This document shows positions 8,868 through 18,180 of a stretch of 64,000 bases of DNA, piece after piece. The stretch covers positions 1-64,000 of the forward strand of contig NZ_FNNR01000005.1 of assembly GCF_900106835.1 (NCBI RefSeq), given 5' to 3'. How positions within the stretch are numbered: position 1 is the stretch's first letter; each line of letters begins with the position of its first letter. Origin of the DNA: Arthrobacter sp. cf158 (GTDB taxonomy: Bacteria; Actinomycetota; Actinomycetes; Actinomycetales; Micrococcaceae). Below the pieces are notes generated by a model, which did no database searches, was not told the origin of the DNA, and was given only the letters and a program-made list of their open reading frames with translations. The position numbers were made by a program, and so were the translations under genes.

Positions 8868-10619
8868 CTAGAGACCGAGATCTGCTTCGAACGCACCCTC
8901 TTCAAGGCGGGCCTTAAGGGTCTGGAGGAAGCGACCCGCGTCCGCGCCGTCCACCAGGCGGTGGTCGTACGTGAGCGACAGGTACATCATGGAGCGGATG
9001 GCGATCGAGTCGTCGCCGTTTTCGTCAGCAACCACAACGGCGCGCTTGACGATGGCTCCCGTGCCGAGGATGCCCACCTGGGGCTGGTTGATGATCGGAG
9101 TGTCAAACAGGGCACCAACGGAGCCAATGTTGGTGATGCTGAAGGTGCCGCCGGACAGTTCGTCCGGACCGATCTTGCCGTCACGGGTGCGGCCTGCGAC
9201 ATCCGCGATCTTGCCGGCCAGGCCGGCGAGGTTCAGGTTGCCGGCGTCGGAGATGACGGGGACCAGGAGGCCCTTGTCGGTGTCCACGGCGATCGCCAGG
9301 TGTTCGGCGTTGTGATAGGTGATTTCCTGCTTGGACTCGTCGTACGCAGCGTTCAGCTTGGGGTGCTGCTTCAGGGCCTCGGCAACGGCCTTGGCGATGA
9401 ACGGCAGGAAGGTCAGCTTGACGCCGTTCTGGGCCTGGAACTGGTTCTTGGCCTTGAGGCGGAGTTTGGCGATCTTGGTCATGTCGACCTCGTGCACCTG
9501 GGTCAACTGAGTCGAGACCTCAAGCGATTCGCGCATGCGGCGGGCGATGACCTGACGGATGCGCGGAGCCTTCTCCGTGGTGCCACGCAGGGAGGAAGCG
9601 ACCACCGGGGCAGCTGTCTTGGCAGCGGGAGCCGCGGCAGGAGCGGATGCAGCGGGAGCTGCAGCGGCCTGCTTGGCTTCGGCAGCGGCCAGAACGTCCT
9701 GCTTGCGGATGCGGCCACCGACGCCGGTGCCAGCGACGGCAGCGATGTCCACACCGTGCTGGTTTGCAAGCTTGCGGACCAGGGGAGTGACGTAGCCGGA
9801 CTCCGATGCGGGGGCATCGGCAGCCGGGGCGGGAGCGGCCGGAGCGGCAGCAGCAGGAGCCGGAGCAGCAGCGGCAGGAGCCGGAGCTGCAGCGGCGGGT
9901 GCCGGGGCAGCAGGAGCCGCGGGGGCGGGGGCAGCAGCGGGTGCCGGAGCGGCAGGAGCGGCGGCAGGAGCCGGTGCAGCGGCGGGCGCGGCTGCACCGG
10001 AACCGATAACTGCCAGGACCGAGCCAACCTCAGCGGTCTCGTCCTCGCTGACGCGGATTTCCTGCAGGGTGCCGGCAACCGGGGAAGGAATCTCGGTGTC
10101 CACCTTGTCGGTGGATACCTCGAGGAGCGGCTCGTCTACCTCGACGGTGTCGCCTACGGCCTTGAGCCAGCGGGTGACGGTTCCCTCGGTGACGCTCTCA
10201 CCCAACGCGGGAAGGGTTACTTCGTGGCCCTCGCCGCCGGAAGCTGCGGGAGCCTCGGCTGCCGGTGCTTCGTCAGCGGCCGGAGCGGCGGGAGCTTCCT
10301 CGGCGGGCGCGGCCTGCTCTGCGGGGGCAGCGGGTGCTTCTGCAGCCGGTGCAGCCTCGGCAGCCGGAGCGGCGGAGCCGGAGCCATCGCCGATGCGGAC
10401 CAAGGGGGCGCCAACTTCGGCCGTCTCGTCTTCAGCGACGAGGATTTCTTCGATGACGCCTGAGATCGGAGAAGGGATTTCGGTGTCTACTTTGTCGGTT
10501 GAAACCTCGAGCAGCGGCTCGTCGATCTCTACCCGGTCACCAACCTGCTTGAGCCAGCGGGTGACGGTTCCTTCGGTGACACTCTCACCGAGGGCGGGCA
10601 AGTTAACGGATTCAGACAT
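8868..10619 (-). CDS. sucB: Dihydrolipoamide acyltransferase E2, actinobacterial SucB/DlaT type
   Basis: 583 residues: lipoyl domain 1 (4-78, lipoylated K43 in STDKVDTE), Ala/Glu/Pro linker (80-130), lipoyl domain 2 (133-207, K172 in the same motif), a second Ala/Pro linker (208-272), peripheral-subunit-binding domain (about 276-312), and the catalytic acyltransferase domain ending with DHRLVDG (H553, D557). The start ATG 10619 has AAGGAG upstream. Automatic pipelines call this family SucB, but in actinobacteria the OGDH E2 activity is usually fused into OdhA/Kgd, and the free two-lipoyl E2 near lipA/lipB corresponds to DlaT/AceF of pyruvate dehydrogenase. I therefore infer a role mainly in PDH, probably shared with the OGDH complex. 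lpdA lies immediately upstream. Confidence 0.93.
   Translation of the reverse strand: MSESVNLPALGESVTEGTVTRWLKQVGDRVEIDEPLLEVSTDKVDTEIPSPISGVIEEILVAEDETAEVGAPLVRIGDGSGSAAPAAEAAPAAEAPAAPAEQAAPAEEAPAAPAADEAPAAEAPAASGGEGHEVTLPALGESVTEGTVTRWLKAVGDTVEVDEPLLEVSTDKVDTEIPSPVAGTLQEIRVSEDETAEVGSVLAVIGSGAAAPAAAPAPAAAPAAPAPAAAPAPAAPAAPAPAAAAPAPAAAAPAPAAAAPAAPAPAADAPASESGYVTPLVRKLANQHGVDIAAVAGTGVGGRIRKQDVLAAAEAKQAAAAPAASAPAAAPAAKTAAPVVASSLRGTTEKAPRIRQVIARRMRESLEVSTQLTQVHEVDMTKIAKLRLKAKNQFQAQNGVKLTFLPFIAKAVAEALKQHPKLNAAYDESKQEITYHNAEHLAIAVDTDKGLLVPVISDAGNLNLAGLAGKIADVAGRTRDGKIGPDELSGGTFSITNIGSVGALFDTPIINQPQVGILGTGAIVKRAVVVADENGDDSIAIRSMMYLSLTYDHRLVDGADAGRFLQTLKARLEEGAFEADLGL
9796..9995 (-). repeat. Low-complexity Ala/Pro linker DNA within sucB
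   Basis: Runs of GCC/GCA/GCT and CCG/CCT codons encode the [12 protein letters not shown] interdomain linker (about residues 208-272). The shorter linker at about 10230-10380 is similar. It creates long open shadow frames on the other strand. Confidence 0.7.
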
Positions 10620-10670
10620 GTCGTCCCCGTTCTCCTTATTGATCTTTGTGCGGATGAATTCTGCTGGTCC

Positions 10671-10713
10671 GGGCCGGGTGCATCCGGCAGATTCCGCTGC
10701 ATGCACCCGACCC
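10671..10713 (-). terminator. Hairpin between lpdA and sucB
   Basis: A 13-bp stem with one G-U pair (10671-10683 with 10701-10713, 17-nt loop) lies 20 nt after the lpdA stop and about 50 nt before sucB. It lacks a U tract, so it may be a weak terminator, an attenuator or an mRNA processing boundary. Confidence 0.45.
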
Positions 10714-10732
10714 GTTTGTCTTGGGTAAAGAC

Positions 10733-12115
10733 TTAGCCGTGGAGCGGCTTGCCCGCGAGGGCGAGGTGGGCTTCGCCCAAAGCTTCGTTCTGGGTGGGGT
10801 GGGCGTGAACCAGCTGGGCCACGTCCTCCGGGTATGCTTCCCAGTTCACGATCAGTTGTGCTTCACCGATCTGTTCACCGATGCGTGAACCGATCATGTG
10901 AATGCCCACTACGGGGCCGTCCTTCTGGCGAACGAGCTTGACGATGCCACCGGTACCGAGGATGGAGCTCTTGCCGTTGCCGGCAAGGTTGTATTCCTGG
11001 GTCTGTACTTGGTCGTCGCCGAACTTCTCCTTGGCGGCCTTTTCGGTGTAACCGACCGTGGCGATTTCAGGCTCGCAGTAGGTCACCTTGGGGATGTTGA
11101 TGTCCTCGACGATGGCCGGGTTCAGACCGGCGATTTCCTCGGCCACGAAGATGCCCTGCTGGTAGCCACGGTGTGCGAGCTGGACGCCGGGGACGATGTC
11201 GCCCACAGCGTAGATGTTGCCAACGCCCGTGTGGAGGCGCTCGTTGGTGATAACGAAGCCACGGTCGATGGTGATGCCGGCTTCTTCGTAGCCCAGGTTG
11301 GCGGTGACGGGACCGCGGCCCACAGCTACGAGCAGGAGATCGGCTTCGAATGTCTGGCCGTCAACCAAAGTGACCTTGACGCCGTCGTCGTTCTGTTCCA
11401 CGCCCTGGAAGAAGATGCCGGTGGTGAACTTGATTCCGCGCTTCTTGAAGGCACGCTCGAGGTTCTTGACGATCGAAGCGTCCTCGTTGGGAACCAAAGA
11501 GGGGAGGCCCTCGATGATAGTGACATCCACGCCAAAGGACTTCCACACCGAGGCGAACTCGACGCCGATAACGCCGCCGCCGAGCACGATGGCGCTCTTG
11601 GGGATGTAATCCATGGTGAGGGCCTGGTCAGAGGTGATGACCTTGCCGCCGATTTCCAGTCCGGGGAGGGATCGCGAGTAGGAACCCGTTGCGAGGACAA
11701 TGTTCTTGCCCGTGTAAGCGGTGCCGTTCACGACGACGGTGTTGTTGCCCTGGAGCTTGCCTTCACCCTCGATGACGGTGATGCCCTTGGACTTGATGAG
11801 TCCTTGGAGGCCCTTGAACTTGCCGGCGATGATGCCGTCCTTGTATGCGTTCACTGCCGGCATGTCGATGCTGTCCAGCGTGACGTTCACGCCGTACTTG
11901 GCGGAATCGCGTGCATGGTCGGCCAGTTCAGCCGAGTGCAGGAGGGCCTTGGTGGGGATACAACCGTTGTGCAGGCAGGTTCCGCCGAGCTTTGCCTTTT
12001 CCACAAGGCCAACGGTGAACCCAAGCTGTACGGCCCGCAGGGCAGTGGCGTAGCCGCCGCTGCCGCCACCGAGTACCAGGATGTCGAATTCTTGCGCAGT
12101 TGCCTGATCGGCCAC
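10733..12115 (-). CDS. lpdA: Dihydrolipoyl dehydrogenase (E3)
   Basis: 460-residue flavoprotein that reoxidises dihydrolipoyl groups of the E2 with NAD+. It shows the FAD-binding [15 protein letters not shown] (11-25), redox disulfide C47/C52 in [13 protein letters not shown], the NAD-binding [12 protein letters not shown], the second FAD motif [10 protein letters not shown], and the active-site H439-E444 in [10 protein letters not shown]. The start is GTG 12115, preceded by GAGGGAG; longer readings to 12256 add sequence unlike the family. It is encoded directly upstream of sucB on the same strand, with a hairpin in between. Confidence 0.97.
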   Translation of the reverse strand: MADQATAQEFDILVLGGGSGGYATALRAVQLGFTVGLVEKAKLGGTCLHNGCIPTKALLHSAELADHARDSAKYGVNVTLDSIDMPAVNAYKDGIIAGKFKGLQGLIKSKGITVIEGEGKLQGNNTVVVNGTAYTGKNIVLATGSYSRSLPGLEIGGKVITSDQALTMDYIPKSAIVLGGGVIGVEFASVWKSFGVDVTIIEGLPSLVPNEDASIVKNLERAFKKRGIKFTTGIFFQGVEQNDDGVKVTLVDGQTFEADLLLVAVGRGPVTANLGYEEAGITIDRGFVITNERLHTGVGNIYAVGDIVPGVQLAHRGYQQGIFVAEEIAGLNPAIVEDINIPKVTYCEPEIATVGYTEKAAKEKFGDDQVQTQEYNLAGNGKSSILGTGGIVKLVRQKDGPVVGIHMIGSRIGEQIGEAQLIVNWEAYPEDVAQLVHAHPTQNEALGEAHLALAGKPLHG

Positions 12116-12347
12116 TAAAACGCTCCCTCGCGTGAATGATGACACGGGACTGCGTGTCATCTGGTCTTTGGAACTTGTTCTGCCGTGATTATGCCAGCAC
12201 CTAAGTTCTCTTGCATTTGTGACTATCGAGTTCACCTTAGCGAACCACCTACCCATGCTCCACCCTCTGCGGGCGTTTGTGGAGCGCTTGTGTCGAGACT
12301 CACGTTCACTTGTGACACAGCGCTACACGCCGCATAATTCCGGGGTT

Positions 12348-12383
12348 GTGCGGGCCCTGCAGAGTCTTCCGCGGGGCCCGCAC
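12348..12383 (-). terminator. Terminator of pepA
   Basis: Perfect 10-bp stem GTGCGGGCCC (12348-12357) / GGGCCCGCAC (12374-12383), 25 nt after the pepA stop. The rest of the lpdA-pepA gap (12116-12347) should hold the lpdA promoter, which I could not fix. Confidence 0.65.
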
Positions 12384-12408
12384 AGCCGGGAGGGCGTGGG
12401 GGTGACGC

Positions 12409-13932
12409 CTAGGCGGAAACTGCCAGAAGGTCCTCGGCATAGGCAACCAGGGTGCGGACAGTGCATCCGGTTCCCTGCTTGGGGGTGTAGCCGTAGGGGC
12501 TGCCGTTGTTGAAGGATGGGCCGGCAATATCGACGTGTGCCCACGGGATCTGTTGGCCGTCGCCATTCTTGCCAACAAATTCGCGTAGGAACACCGCAGC
12601 GGTCATCATGCCGCCGTTGCGTTCACCGATGTTGGCAAGGTCCGCCACCTGCGAGTCAATGCTGGGGCGAAGTTCCTCCGGCAACGGCATTGGCCAGACC
12701 AACTCTCCGGCACGATCCGCTGCGGATTTCAGGGCCGCCGTCACGGAATCGGAACCCATGACGCCGGCCGTGCGGAGACCCAGGGCGATCAACTGCGCAC
12801 CCGTCAGGGTTGCGACATCGATGATGGCATCAGGTGCTTCCAGGCTGGCGGCCACGATGCCATCGGCCATCACCAGGCGGCCTTCGGCGTCGGTGTTGAG
12901 GACTTCCACCGTCTTGCCGCCGTAGACGGTGAGGACGTCTGCCGGCCGCTGCGCGGCACCCGAGGGCATGTTCTCCGCAATGCAGAGCCACGCCGTCGCC
13001 TTGATGGGCAGGCCCAACGAGGCGATGGCCAGAACGGCGTTCAGTACGACGGCGGCGCCCGCCATATCGCTCTTCATGTCACCCATGCCGAGGGCCGGCT
13101 TAATGGAAATGCCGCCGGTGTCGAACGTGATGCCTTTGCCAACCAGGGCAATTTTCTTGGTGGCCTTTGCGGGTGCATATTCGACCTTGACCAGTCGCGG
13201 CTGGCGGGTGGAACCCTTACCTACGCCGAGGATGCCTCCGAAACCTTCCTTTTCCAGGCGCTTCTCATCCCAGACGGTGACCTTAACGGGAAGGCCCTTG
13301 GCGAGTTCCTTGGCGGATTCAGCGAACGATTCCGGGTAAAGGTGGCTGGGAGGCTGGTTAACCAGCGTCCGCGTGGCATTAACCGCACGGGCCAGCACAA
13401 GGGCCCTGTCCAGTGCAGGCTGCGCCGCTTTGGCATCGACATCGGTGAAAATCAGGGCTTTGGCGACGGGCGCCTTGAGGCCGTCCTTGCTGGAGCGGTG
13501 CTCTGTGTAGGAGTAGGCCCCCAACGCGGCGCCTTCGGCAACGGCCGCGACCTCGGCGACAGACGTCGTCGGGAATGCCAGAGTGGCGGAGGAAACGCCG
13601 GCAAGCTGGCGAACCGCGGATCCAGCGGCCCGACGCAGCGCCTCTTCGGTGAGGATGCCGGCATCGGACAGTTTGCCTACTCCCGCAAGGACCAAAATTC
13701 CGGAGCCCGTCTCCGGCAGTCCGGGCAGGCGGTGTACCTGGTCTGCAGCACCAGTGATCCCCAAAAGCCGCAGGGAGGCCGACACTGACTCGGCTGCCTT
13801 TGCGCTCAAAGGATTCGAGAGCAGCACCGGCCCGTCAGTACCTTGTGTAACTCCAATCACCAGCGCGTCGCTGGGGGACTTTTTCAGGTCCTTGGCGATG
13901 ATGCCCAGGATGATGTCAGTAGTCTTGACCAC
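12409..13932 (-). CDS. pepA: Leucyl aminopeptidase (M17)
   Basis: 507-residue cytosolic aminopeptidase using two metal ions. The signature NTDAEGRL is present, together with VGKGITFDTGG and MKSDMAGAA, which carry the metal-binding Lys and Asp residues, and the C-terminal DIAGPSFNN. The start codon is GTG, with GAGGA about 8 nt upstream. In Mycobacterium the orthologue (pepB) also lies next to dlaT. It works on short peptides, in the same general pathway as the tricorn protease of this window. Confidence 0.95.
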   Translation of the reverse strand: MVKTTDIILGIIAKDLKKSPSDALVIGVTQGTDGPVLLSNPLSAKAAESVSASLRLLGITGAADQVHRLPGLPETGSGILVLAGVGKLSDAGILTEEALRRAAGSAVRQLAGVSSATLAFPTTSVAEVAAVAEGAALGAYSYTEHRSSKDGLKAPVAKALIFTDVDAKAAQPALDRALVLARAVNATRTLVNQPPSHLYPESFAESAKELAKGLPVKVTVWDEKRLEKEGFGGILGVGKGSTRQPRLVKVEYAPAKATKKIALVGKGITFDTGGISIKPALGMGDMKSDMAGAAVVLNAVLAIASLGLPIKATAWLCIAENMPSGAAQRPADVLTVYGGKTVEVLNTDAEGRLVMADGIVAASLEAPDAIIDVATLTGAQLIALGLRTAGVMGSDSVTAALKSAADRAGELVWPMPLPEELRPSIDSQVADLANIGERNGGMMTAAVFLREFVGKNGDGQQIPWAHVDIAGPSFNNGSPYGYTPKQGTGCTVRTLVAYAEDLLAVSA

Positions 13933-14255
13933 GAGGATGTGTCCTCACTTCTCTCTGCATTGCATGGCGGGGCCGCATGTTTGGCGGCCTGCCCCGGTAC
14001 GCGCCCGACGTCCTCTTGCGACGGCGGCCTTGGTCTTCAGGGCCGCCGGGGCGGCCCTTTTCGATCGTAGTCTCTTGAGCGCTGCGGACAGCAATTAAAT
14101 GAGAGCTGCCGCACATCCGGGGCAGGAATGCCTGTTGGATGTGCAGCGTTGTAACGATTAATAGAGTCCCTCAGCCCAACGTTGGTGCCCGAAAGCGCCA
14201 GATAGCTGGTGCTCCGGGACCTTCCCGAACTTTGTCATTGCGAAAGGAACATGCC
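13933..14255. other. 323-nt gene-free stretch with an orphan plus-strand terminator
   Basis: This gap lies between the divergent pepA and PAC2 genes. No convincing coding frame or tRNA was found. It holds a GC-rich hairpin with a T tract (14039-14062, listed separately) that points in the plus direction although no plus-strand gene lies upstream. The far right end carries AAAGGAAC, the ribosome binding site of the next gene. Confidence 0.6.
14039..14062 (+). terminator. Orphan factor-independent terminator or attenuator
   Basis: AGGGCCGC (14039-14046), CGGG loop, GCGGCCCT (14051-14058), then further T residues (run 14058-14061). It could end a small or antisense RNA started in or before pepA, or attenuate the PAC2 transcript. 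Confidence 0.55.
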
Positions 14256-15194
14256 GTGTTTGAACGGATATCCGGCTCCCTCCTGGACCCCGAATCGCTG
14301 TACGCGCGAAACATCGAGACCTTCCACAGCCCGGAGTTGCGTGGACTGAACATGGTCATGGGGTTCACGGGCTTTGCCGACGCCGGTCATGTGGTTCGGC
14401 AGATCAATGCTGAACTGCTGGACGAACTGGACGCCGAGGTCGTCGCCATGTTCGACGCCGACCAGCTGATCGACTACCGCTCGCGCCGTCCCCACATCAG
14501 CTTCGTGGAGGACCACCTGCAGGACTATCAGGCACCCAAGCTCGGCTTGTACAAGCTGAACGATGGTCTGGGACAACCATTCCTTTTGCTTGCCGGCTTC
14601 GAGCCCGATCTCCAGTGGGAGCGTTTCTCGAGGGCCGTCATCGGGATTGTGGAAATGCTGGACGTCAATCTGGTGACGTGGATCCATTCCATTCCCATGC
14701 CGGTTCCGCATACACGGCCCGTGGGCGTGACTGTTCACGGCAACCGCCCCGAACTCATCGAGGGCATTTCCAGTTGGAAGCCCACGGTGGATGTTCCTGC
14801 CGCCATTGGTCACATTCTTGAACTTCGGCTCACGGAAGCAGAGCGCAACGTGGCAGGCTACGTGATCCACGTGCCTCATTATCTTTCCGAAGCCGAGTAT
14901 CCGCCGGCAGCTGTAGCCGGTCTGGAGTACCTGGGTGCGGCCACGTCCCTGATGTTGCCCACGGACCGTCTCCGCGAAGCGGGCCGTGAGGTGGGGCGCC
15001 AGATCGCCGAACAAATCGAAGCCTCTGAAGAAGTGCAGGCGGTGGTCACCAATCTTGAGACCCGTTATGACGAGAAATCCGAAGGCGTCGTTCGTCGCTC
15101 CCTGCTGGCTGATGAGAATGATGAGCTGCCCAACGCAGAGGACCTCGGGGCTGCCGTCGAAGCGTACCTGGCACGTAAAGACTCGCCTCAATAA
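14256..15194 (+). CDS. PAC2-family protein (proteasome assembly chaperone-like)
   Basis: 312 residues. The N-terminal half reads as PAC2/DUF75: LRGLNMVMGFTGFADAGHVVRQINAELLDEL, then FDADQLIDYRSRRP and a Gly-rich middle strand. Members of this family in actinobacteria are conserved near sigA and have been linked to the Pup-proteasome system by homology only. The start GTG 14256 has AAAGG upstream; the frame is open back to 14139, but those residues do not look like the family. The MFS gene follows after 35 nt and may be co-transcribed. Confidence 0.87.
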   Translation: MFERISGSLLDPESLYARNIETFHSPELRGLNMVMGFTGFADAGHVVRQINAELLDELDAEVVAMFDADQLIDYRSRRPHISFVEDHLQDYQAPKLGLYKLNDGLGQPFLLLAGFEPDLQWERFSRAVIGIVEMLDVNLVTWIHSIPMPVPHTRPVGVTVHGNRPELIEGISSWKPTVDVPAAIGHILELRLTEAERNVAGYVIHVPHYLSEAEYPPAAVAGLEYLGAATSLMLPTDRLREAGREVGRQIAEQIEASEEVQAVVTNLETRYDEKSEGVVRRSLLADENDELPNAEDLGAAVEAYLARKDSPQ

Positions 15195-15229
15195 ATCATC
15201 TTTGATGGGACCGGAGGCATAATTGGGGG

Positions 15230-16597
15230 GTGAATGCTCCCCGCGCCTGGCTCATCTGGACGATCGGCGTGTTCGCCTACCTGGTGGCTGTGGCGCAACG
15301 GACCTCGTTTGGTGTCGCTGGCTTGGAGGCTACTGAGCGCTTCCACGCCAGCGCTGCCGCCATCTCCTTCTTTACGGTGCTCCAACTTCTGGTTTACGCC
15401 GGTTTGCAAATACCTGTCGGAGTGCTGGTGGACAGGTTCGGTTCCCGCGCCATGGTGGCCGGCGGAGCAGTGCTGATGGGTTTGGGCCAGCTGCAACTGG
15501 CTTTTGCGGACAGCGTGCCCGGCGGTGTCCTGGGCCGTGTCCTTGTGGGCGCCGGCGACGCCATGACGTTTATCTCCGTGATCCGGCTCGTCCCTTTGTG
15601 GTTTGCGCCGGCCAAAGTTCCGTTGGTTACGCAGCTCACCGGCATGTGCGGCCAACTTGGTCAACTCTTCAGCGTGGTTCCCTTCGCGCTGCTCCTTCAT
15701 TCAGCCGGGTGGACGCCGGCCTTCCTGACGTTGGCGGCGATGTCCGTGGTGGCCATCGTCCTGGTCCTCGCACTGCTGCGGGATGCGCCGCCAGGGCACC
15801 CGCCCAAGGAAACCGGCCAAGGCCTCCGGGCGACGGGTGTGTCGCTGTCGCGGGCATGGAAACAACCGGGTACCCGGCTGGGGCTGTGGAGCCACTTCAC
15901 TGTCCAGTTCAGCGGGAACCTTTTTGCGATGACTTGGGGCTATCCCTTCCTATTGTCAGCGCAGGGACTCGACGCCGGGACGGTATCGGCTTTAATGGCG
16001 TTGTTCGTGGCTACGGCAATTGTCGCGGGTCCTGGCTTCGGGCGCTTTGTGTCAAAGCACCCCATGCGGAGATCTGCCATGGTTCTTCTCATCACCTTCG
16101 CCACGGCGTTGGCGTGGGCGGCGGTGCTCCTTCTCCCCGAGCGTGCTCCGCTGTGGCTACTGGTGATCCTTGTGGTGGTACTGGCTGTAGGCGGGCCAGG
16201 ATCAATGATCGGCTTTGACTTTGCCCGCACGTTCAATCCCTCGCACCGGATCGGCACGGCAACCGGCATTGTTAACGTCGGTGGCTTCATTGCTGCGCTG
16301 GTGGCGATTTACCTCATTGGCCTGGTGCTGGACCTCTTGAACGCCAGCGGCTTCTCTGACGGAGATTTGTACGGCCTTGCACCTTTCCGTATCGCCCTGA
16401 GTGTCCAGTTTGTCCTCCTTGCCCTCGGCACAGTTCTCATTCTGGTGACGAGACGTAAAGTGCGGCGGCAGATGGCCGCACAGGGTATCCACGTGGCTCC
16501 GCTCGTGGCGACCCTTGCCAGACAACGCCGGGAACGGATCGAGCGGCGCCGTGCATCGCGTTCGGATGAGGCAGATGAACAGCAGAACAGCCATTAG
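15230..16597 (+). CDS. Major facilitator superfamily transporter
   Basis: 455 residues with about 12 hydrophobic segments. The loop between helices 2 and 3 reads GVLVDRFGSRAMVAGG, a clear MFS motif A, and helix 1 begins directly after a very short N-terminus (MNAPRAWLIW). The C-terminal tail is Arg-rich (RRKVRRQ, RQRRERIERRRASR) and probably cytoplasmic. The substrate is not readable from sequence. The start is GTG 15230 with GGAGG about 12 nt upstream. It follows the PAC2 gene closely. Confidence 0.88.
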   Translation: MNAPRAWLIWTIGVFAYLVAVAQRTSFGVAGLEATERFHASAAAISFFTVLQLLVYAGLQIPVGVLVDRFGSRAMVAGGAVLMGLGQLQLAFADSVPGGVLGRVLVGAGDAMTFISVIRLVPLWFAPAKVPLVTQLTGMCGQLGQLFSVVPFALLLHSAGWTPAFLTLAAMSVVAIVLVLALLRDAPPGHPPKETGQGLRATGVSLSRAWKQPGTRLGLWSHFTVQFSGNLFAMTWGYPFLLSAQGLDAGTVSALMALFVATAIVAGPGFGRFVSKHPMRRSAMVLLITFATALAWAAVLLLPERAPLWLLVILVVVLAVGGPGSMIGFDFARTFNPSHRIGTATGIVNVGGFIAALVAIYLIGLVLDLLNASGFSDGDLYGLAPFRIALSVQFVLLALGTVLILVTRRKVRRQMAAQGIHVAPLVATLARQRRERIERRRASRSDEADEQQNSH

Positions 16598-16676
16598 CGG
16601 CTTCGGTTCCACCTGCTTTTCCACATAGGCAAGGTGTTATCTGTTTCCTCTGCCTCGACTTGAGCAGGCTGGAGGC

Positions 16677-17936
16677 ATGACCACCAATCGAACGTTGAGC
16701 ATCCACCAGCCCGAAGACATCCTTGGCTACATACCGCACATGCTGGGGTACTGGCCTGAAGACAGCCTCGTGGCGATCACCATGCAAGGGAATGTACTGG
16801 GTGCCACACTTCGCGTGGACCTGCCGTCCGACCGATCCCGTCGAGCGTTGGCAGGCTTCGCAGACCTGATCCGTAGTTACCTGATCGCCGACGAAGACGC
16901 CAATGGTGTGGTTCTTGCCGTCTACACGGACGCCGGATGGGCCGATGGCAGAGTAGTGGGCATGTCTGCTCCGATGCTGGACGCTCTGCAGCTGAGTTTG
17001 CAGGAGGTAGGTCTCCCGGTTCGGGATGCGTGGCTGATTGGCCCTGAATACTGGCGTGGCGCGTATTGCTCCGATGAAAACTGCTGTTCAGCCCCGGGAC
17101 TTCCTGTTGAGCGCATCAGGAACAGCCGGCTCAGTGCGGAACTGGTGTTCAGGGGAAGTGCGATCGGGCCATCGCCGCGAAGCGGATTGGGTAACCCGTT
17201 GCTGGCGAGGCAGGGGGCACTGGATCCCTTGGTGCTGGCAGCTGAGTCCCGCTACTCGGAACTCCTGAGCGGCAGATGGCGCAGCGAGGCTTGCTTGGAC
17301 GCCGTGCTGGCCGTGTGGATGCACGTGATGCAAGGATGCAGCCAAAGCCAGCCTGCGCAGCTGGCAGCCGATGCCGGGCTCGTGGGATTCCTCAGATATA
17401 CGATGACGGTCACTAGCTGGCGGGATGCCGTCGTGGTGATGGCAGCTGCAGGTATTGAATCGGCGAAATTGGGGGCGGGGGCCTTCGGCCTGTTCGTCGA
17501 AGATGACGAGGATGGCCTTCCCTTCGACCCTGACGATTTCGGCTTACCTTTCGCCGGAGTAACGCCACCCGCTGAAACATTGGGTGATTCGGGCGGGATG
17601 GGAAACGTCTTTGGATATGGGGAGGTCTTGCTGGGAATGAAGCCGGACAAGCCGTCATGGGGCCACCTCGATGCCTTGGCCCGCATACTTTCCAGGCTGT
17701 GTGTGGTGGACGAAAAAGGCGAGGTGGCCGCGGCGGCTTTGACTCTTCAAGGGTGGATCTCGTGGTGCAAGGGGAGCGGATCCATTGCCCATGGTTGTCT
17801 TAGCCGGGCACAACTGGCCTTTCCGGGATACAGGCTGGCGGAACTCCTGATGGAAGTCATGGGGCAGGGTGCCATTTGTGGGTGGGCGCGGCGGTCCGGT
17901 TCTGCCTGGCGGGGCTCGGAGGGTGCCAACGCCTAG
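16677..17936 (+). CDS. DUF4192 domain protein
   Basis: 419 residues, beginning with IHQPEDILGYIPHMLGYWPEDSLVAITM, the hallmark of DUF4192, and continuing with VLAVYTDAGW and the DAWLIGPEYWRGAYCSDENCC segment. The function is unknown; the family is confined to actinobacteria and often lies close to sigA, as here. No membrane segments or signal peptide are seen. The start has GGAGG only 1 nt before ATG, too close for a working Shine-Dalgarno; CAGGCT 6 nt upstream is close to the leaderless pattern found elsewhere in this window. Confidence 0.88.
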   Translation: MTTNRTLSIHQPEDILGYIPHMLGYWPEDSLVAITMQGNVLGATLRVDLPSDRSRRALAGFADLIRSYLIADEDANGVVLAVYTDAGWADGRVVGMSAPMLDALQLSLQEVGLPVRDAWLIGPEYWRGAYCSDENCCSAPGLPVERIRNSRLSAELVFRGSAIGPSPRSGLGNPLLARQGALDPLVLAAESRYSELLSGRWRSEACLDAVLAVWMHVMQGCSQSQPAQLAADAGLVGFLRYTMTVTSWRDAVVVMAAAGIESAKLGAGAFGLFVEDDEDGLPFDPDDFGLPFAGVTPPAETLGDSGGMGNVFGYGEVLLGMKPDKPSWGHLDALARILSRLCVVDEKGEVAAAALTLQGWISWCKGSGSIAHGCLSRAQLAFPGYRLAELLMEVMGQGAICGWARRSGSAWRGSEGANA

Positions 17937-18019
17937 TCGTTGCGGATTCATCAGGCGTGTGTTTCGCAAAACCGTGAGACAATGGATGCCGAGACCCGGT
18001 TGGGTCCGCGTTCGAATGC

Positions 18020-18051
18020 CTGTATTGCCCCGGAATCCGGGAACAATACAG
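18020..18051. other. Stable hairpin upstream of sigA
   Basis: Outer stem CTGTATTG (18020-18027) / CAATACAG (18044-18051) and inner stem CCCGG/CCGGG around AAT, 13 bp in all with a small internal loop. It lies 84 nt after the DUF4192 stop and 130 nt before sigA. Without a T tract it may be a terminator for DUF4192 or, if sigA is transcribed from further up, a leader structure. Confidence 0.5.
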
Positions 18052-18103
18052 TGTCGTCGGGAGTTCTACATAGTGACTCTGCAGACGGCGATCGCATTTG
18101 AAA

Positions 18104-18148
18104 TTGATCGCGGACTTGACAGGGTCATAGTGGTGTTGCCCGTATGGT
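18104..18148 (+). promoter_or_regulatory. Candidate sigA promoter region
   Basis: A perfect TTGACA (18116-18121) is followed by TATGGT (18143-18148) at a too-long 21-nt spacing; alternatively TTGATC (18104-18109), 16 nt, CATAGT (18126-18131). One of these probably drives sigA, but the sequence does not decide. Confidence 0.3.
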
Positions 18149-18180
18149 GATTCCACAGACCGCCGCTAGAAAGGTTTTCT

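Noticed and set aside
9796..10380. CRISPR-like or tandem DNA repeat
   Set aside because: The repetition follows codons of the Ala/Pro linkers, has no fixed repeat length and no spacers.
8961..10463. 500-residue open frame on the plus strand opposite sucB
   Set aside because: Gly/Ser/Arg-rich low-complexity product mirrored from the Ala/Pro linker and lipoyl codons of sucB; no ribosome binding site and no family resemblance.
10898..12118. 406-residue open frame opposite lpdA
   Set aside because: Shadow of high-GC third-position bias; the minus-strand frame is an unmistakable dihydrolipoyl dehydrogenase.
13916..14116. 66-residue minus-strand frame in the pepA-PAC2 gap
   Set aside because: Overlaps the pepA start region, Arg/Pro-rich, no ribosome binding site; no tRNA-like fold was found there either.
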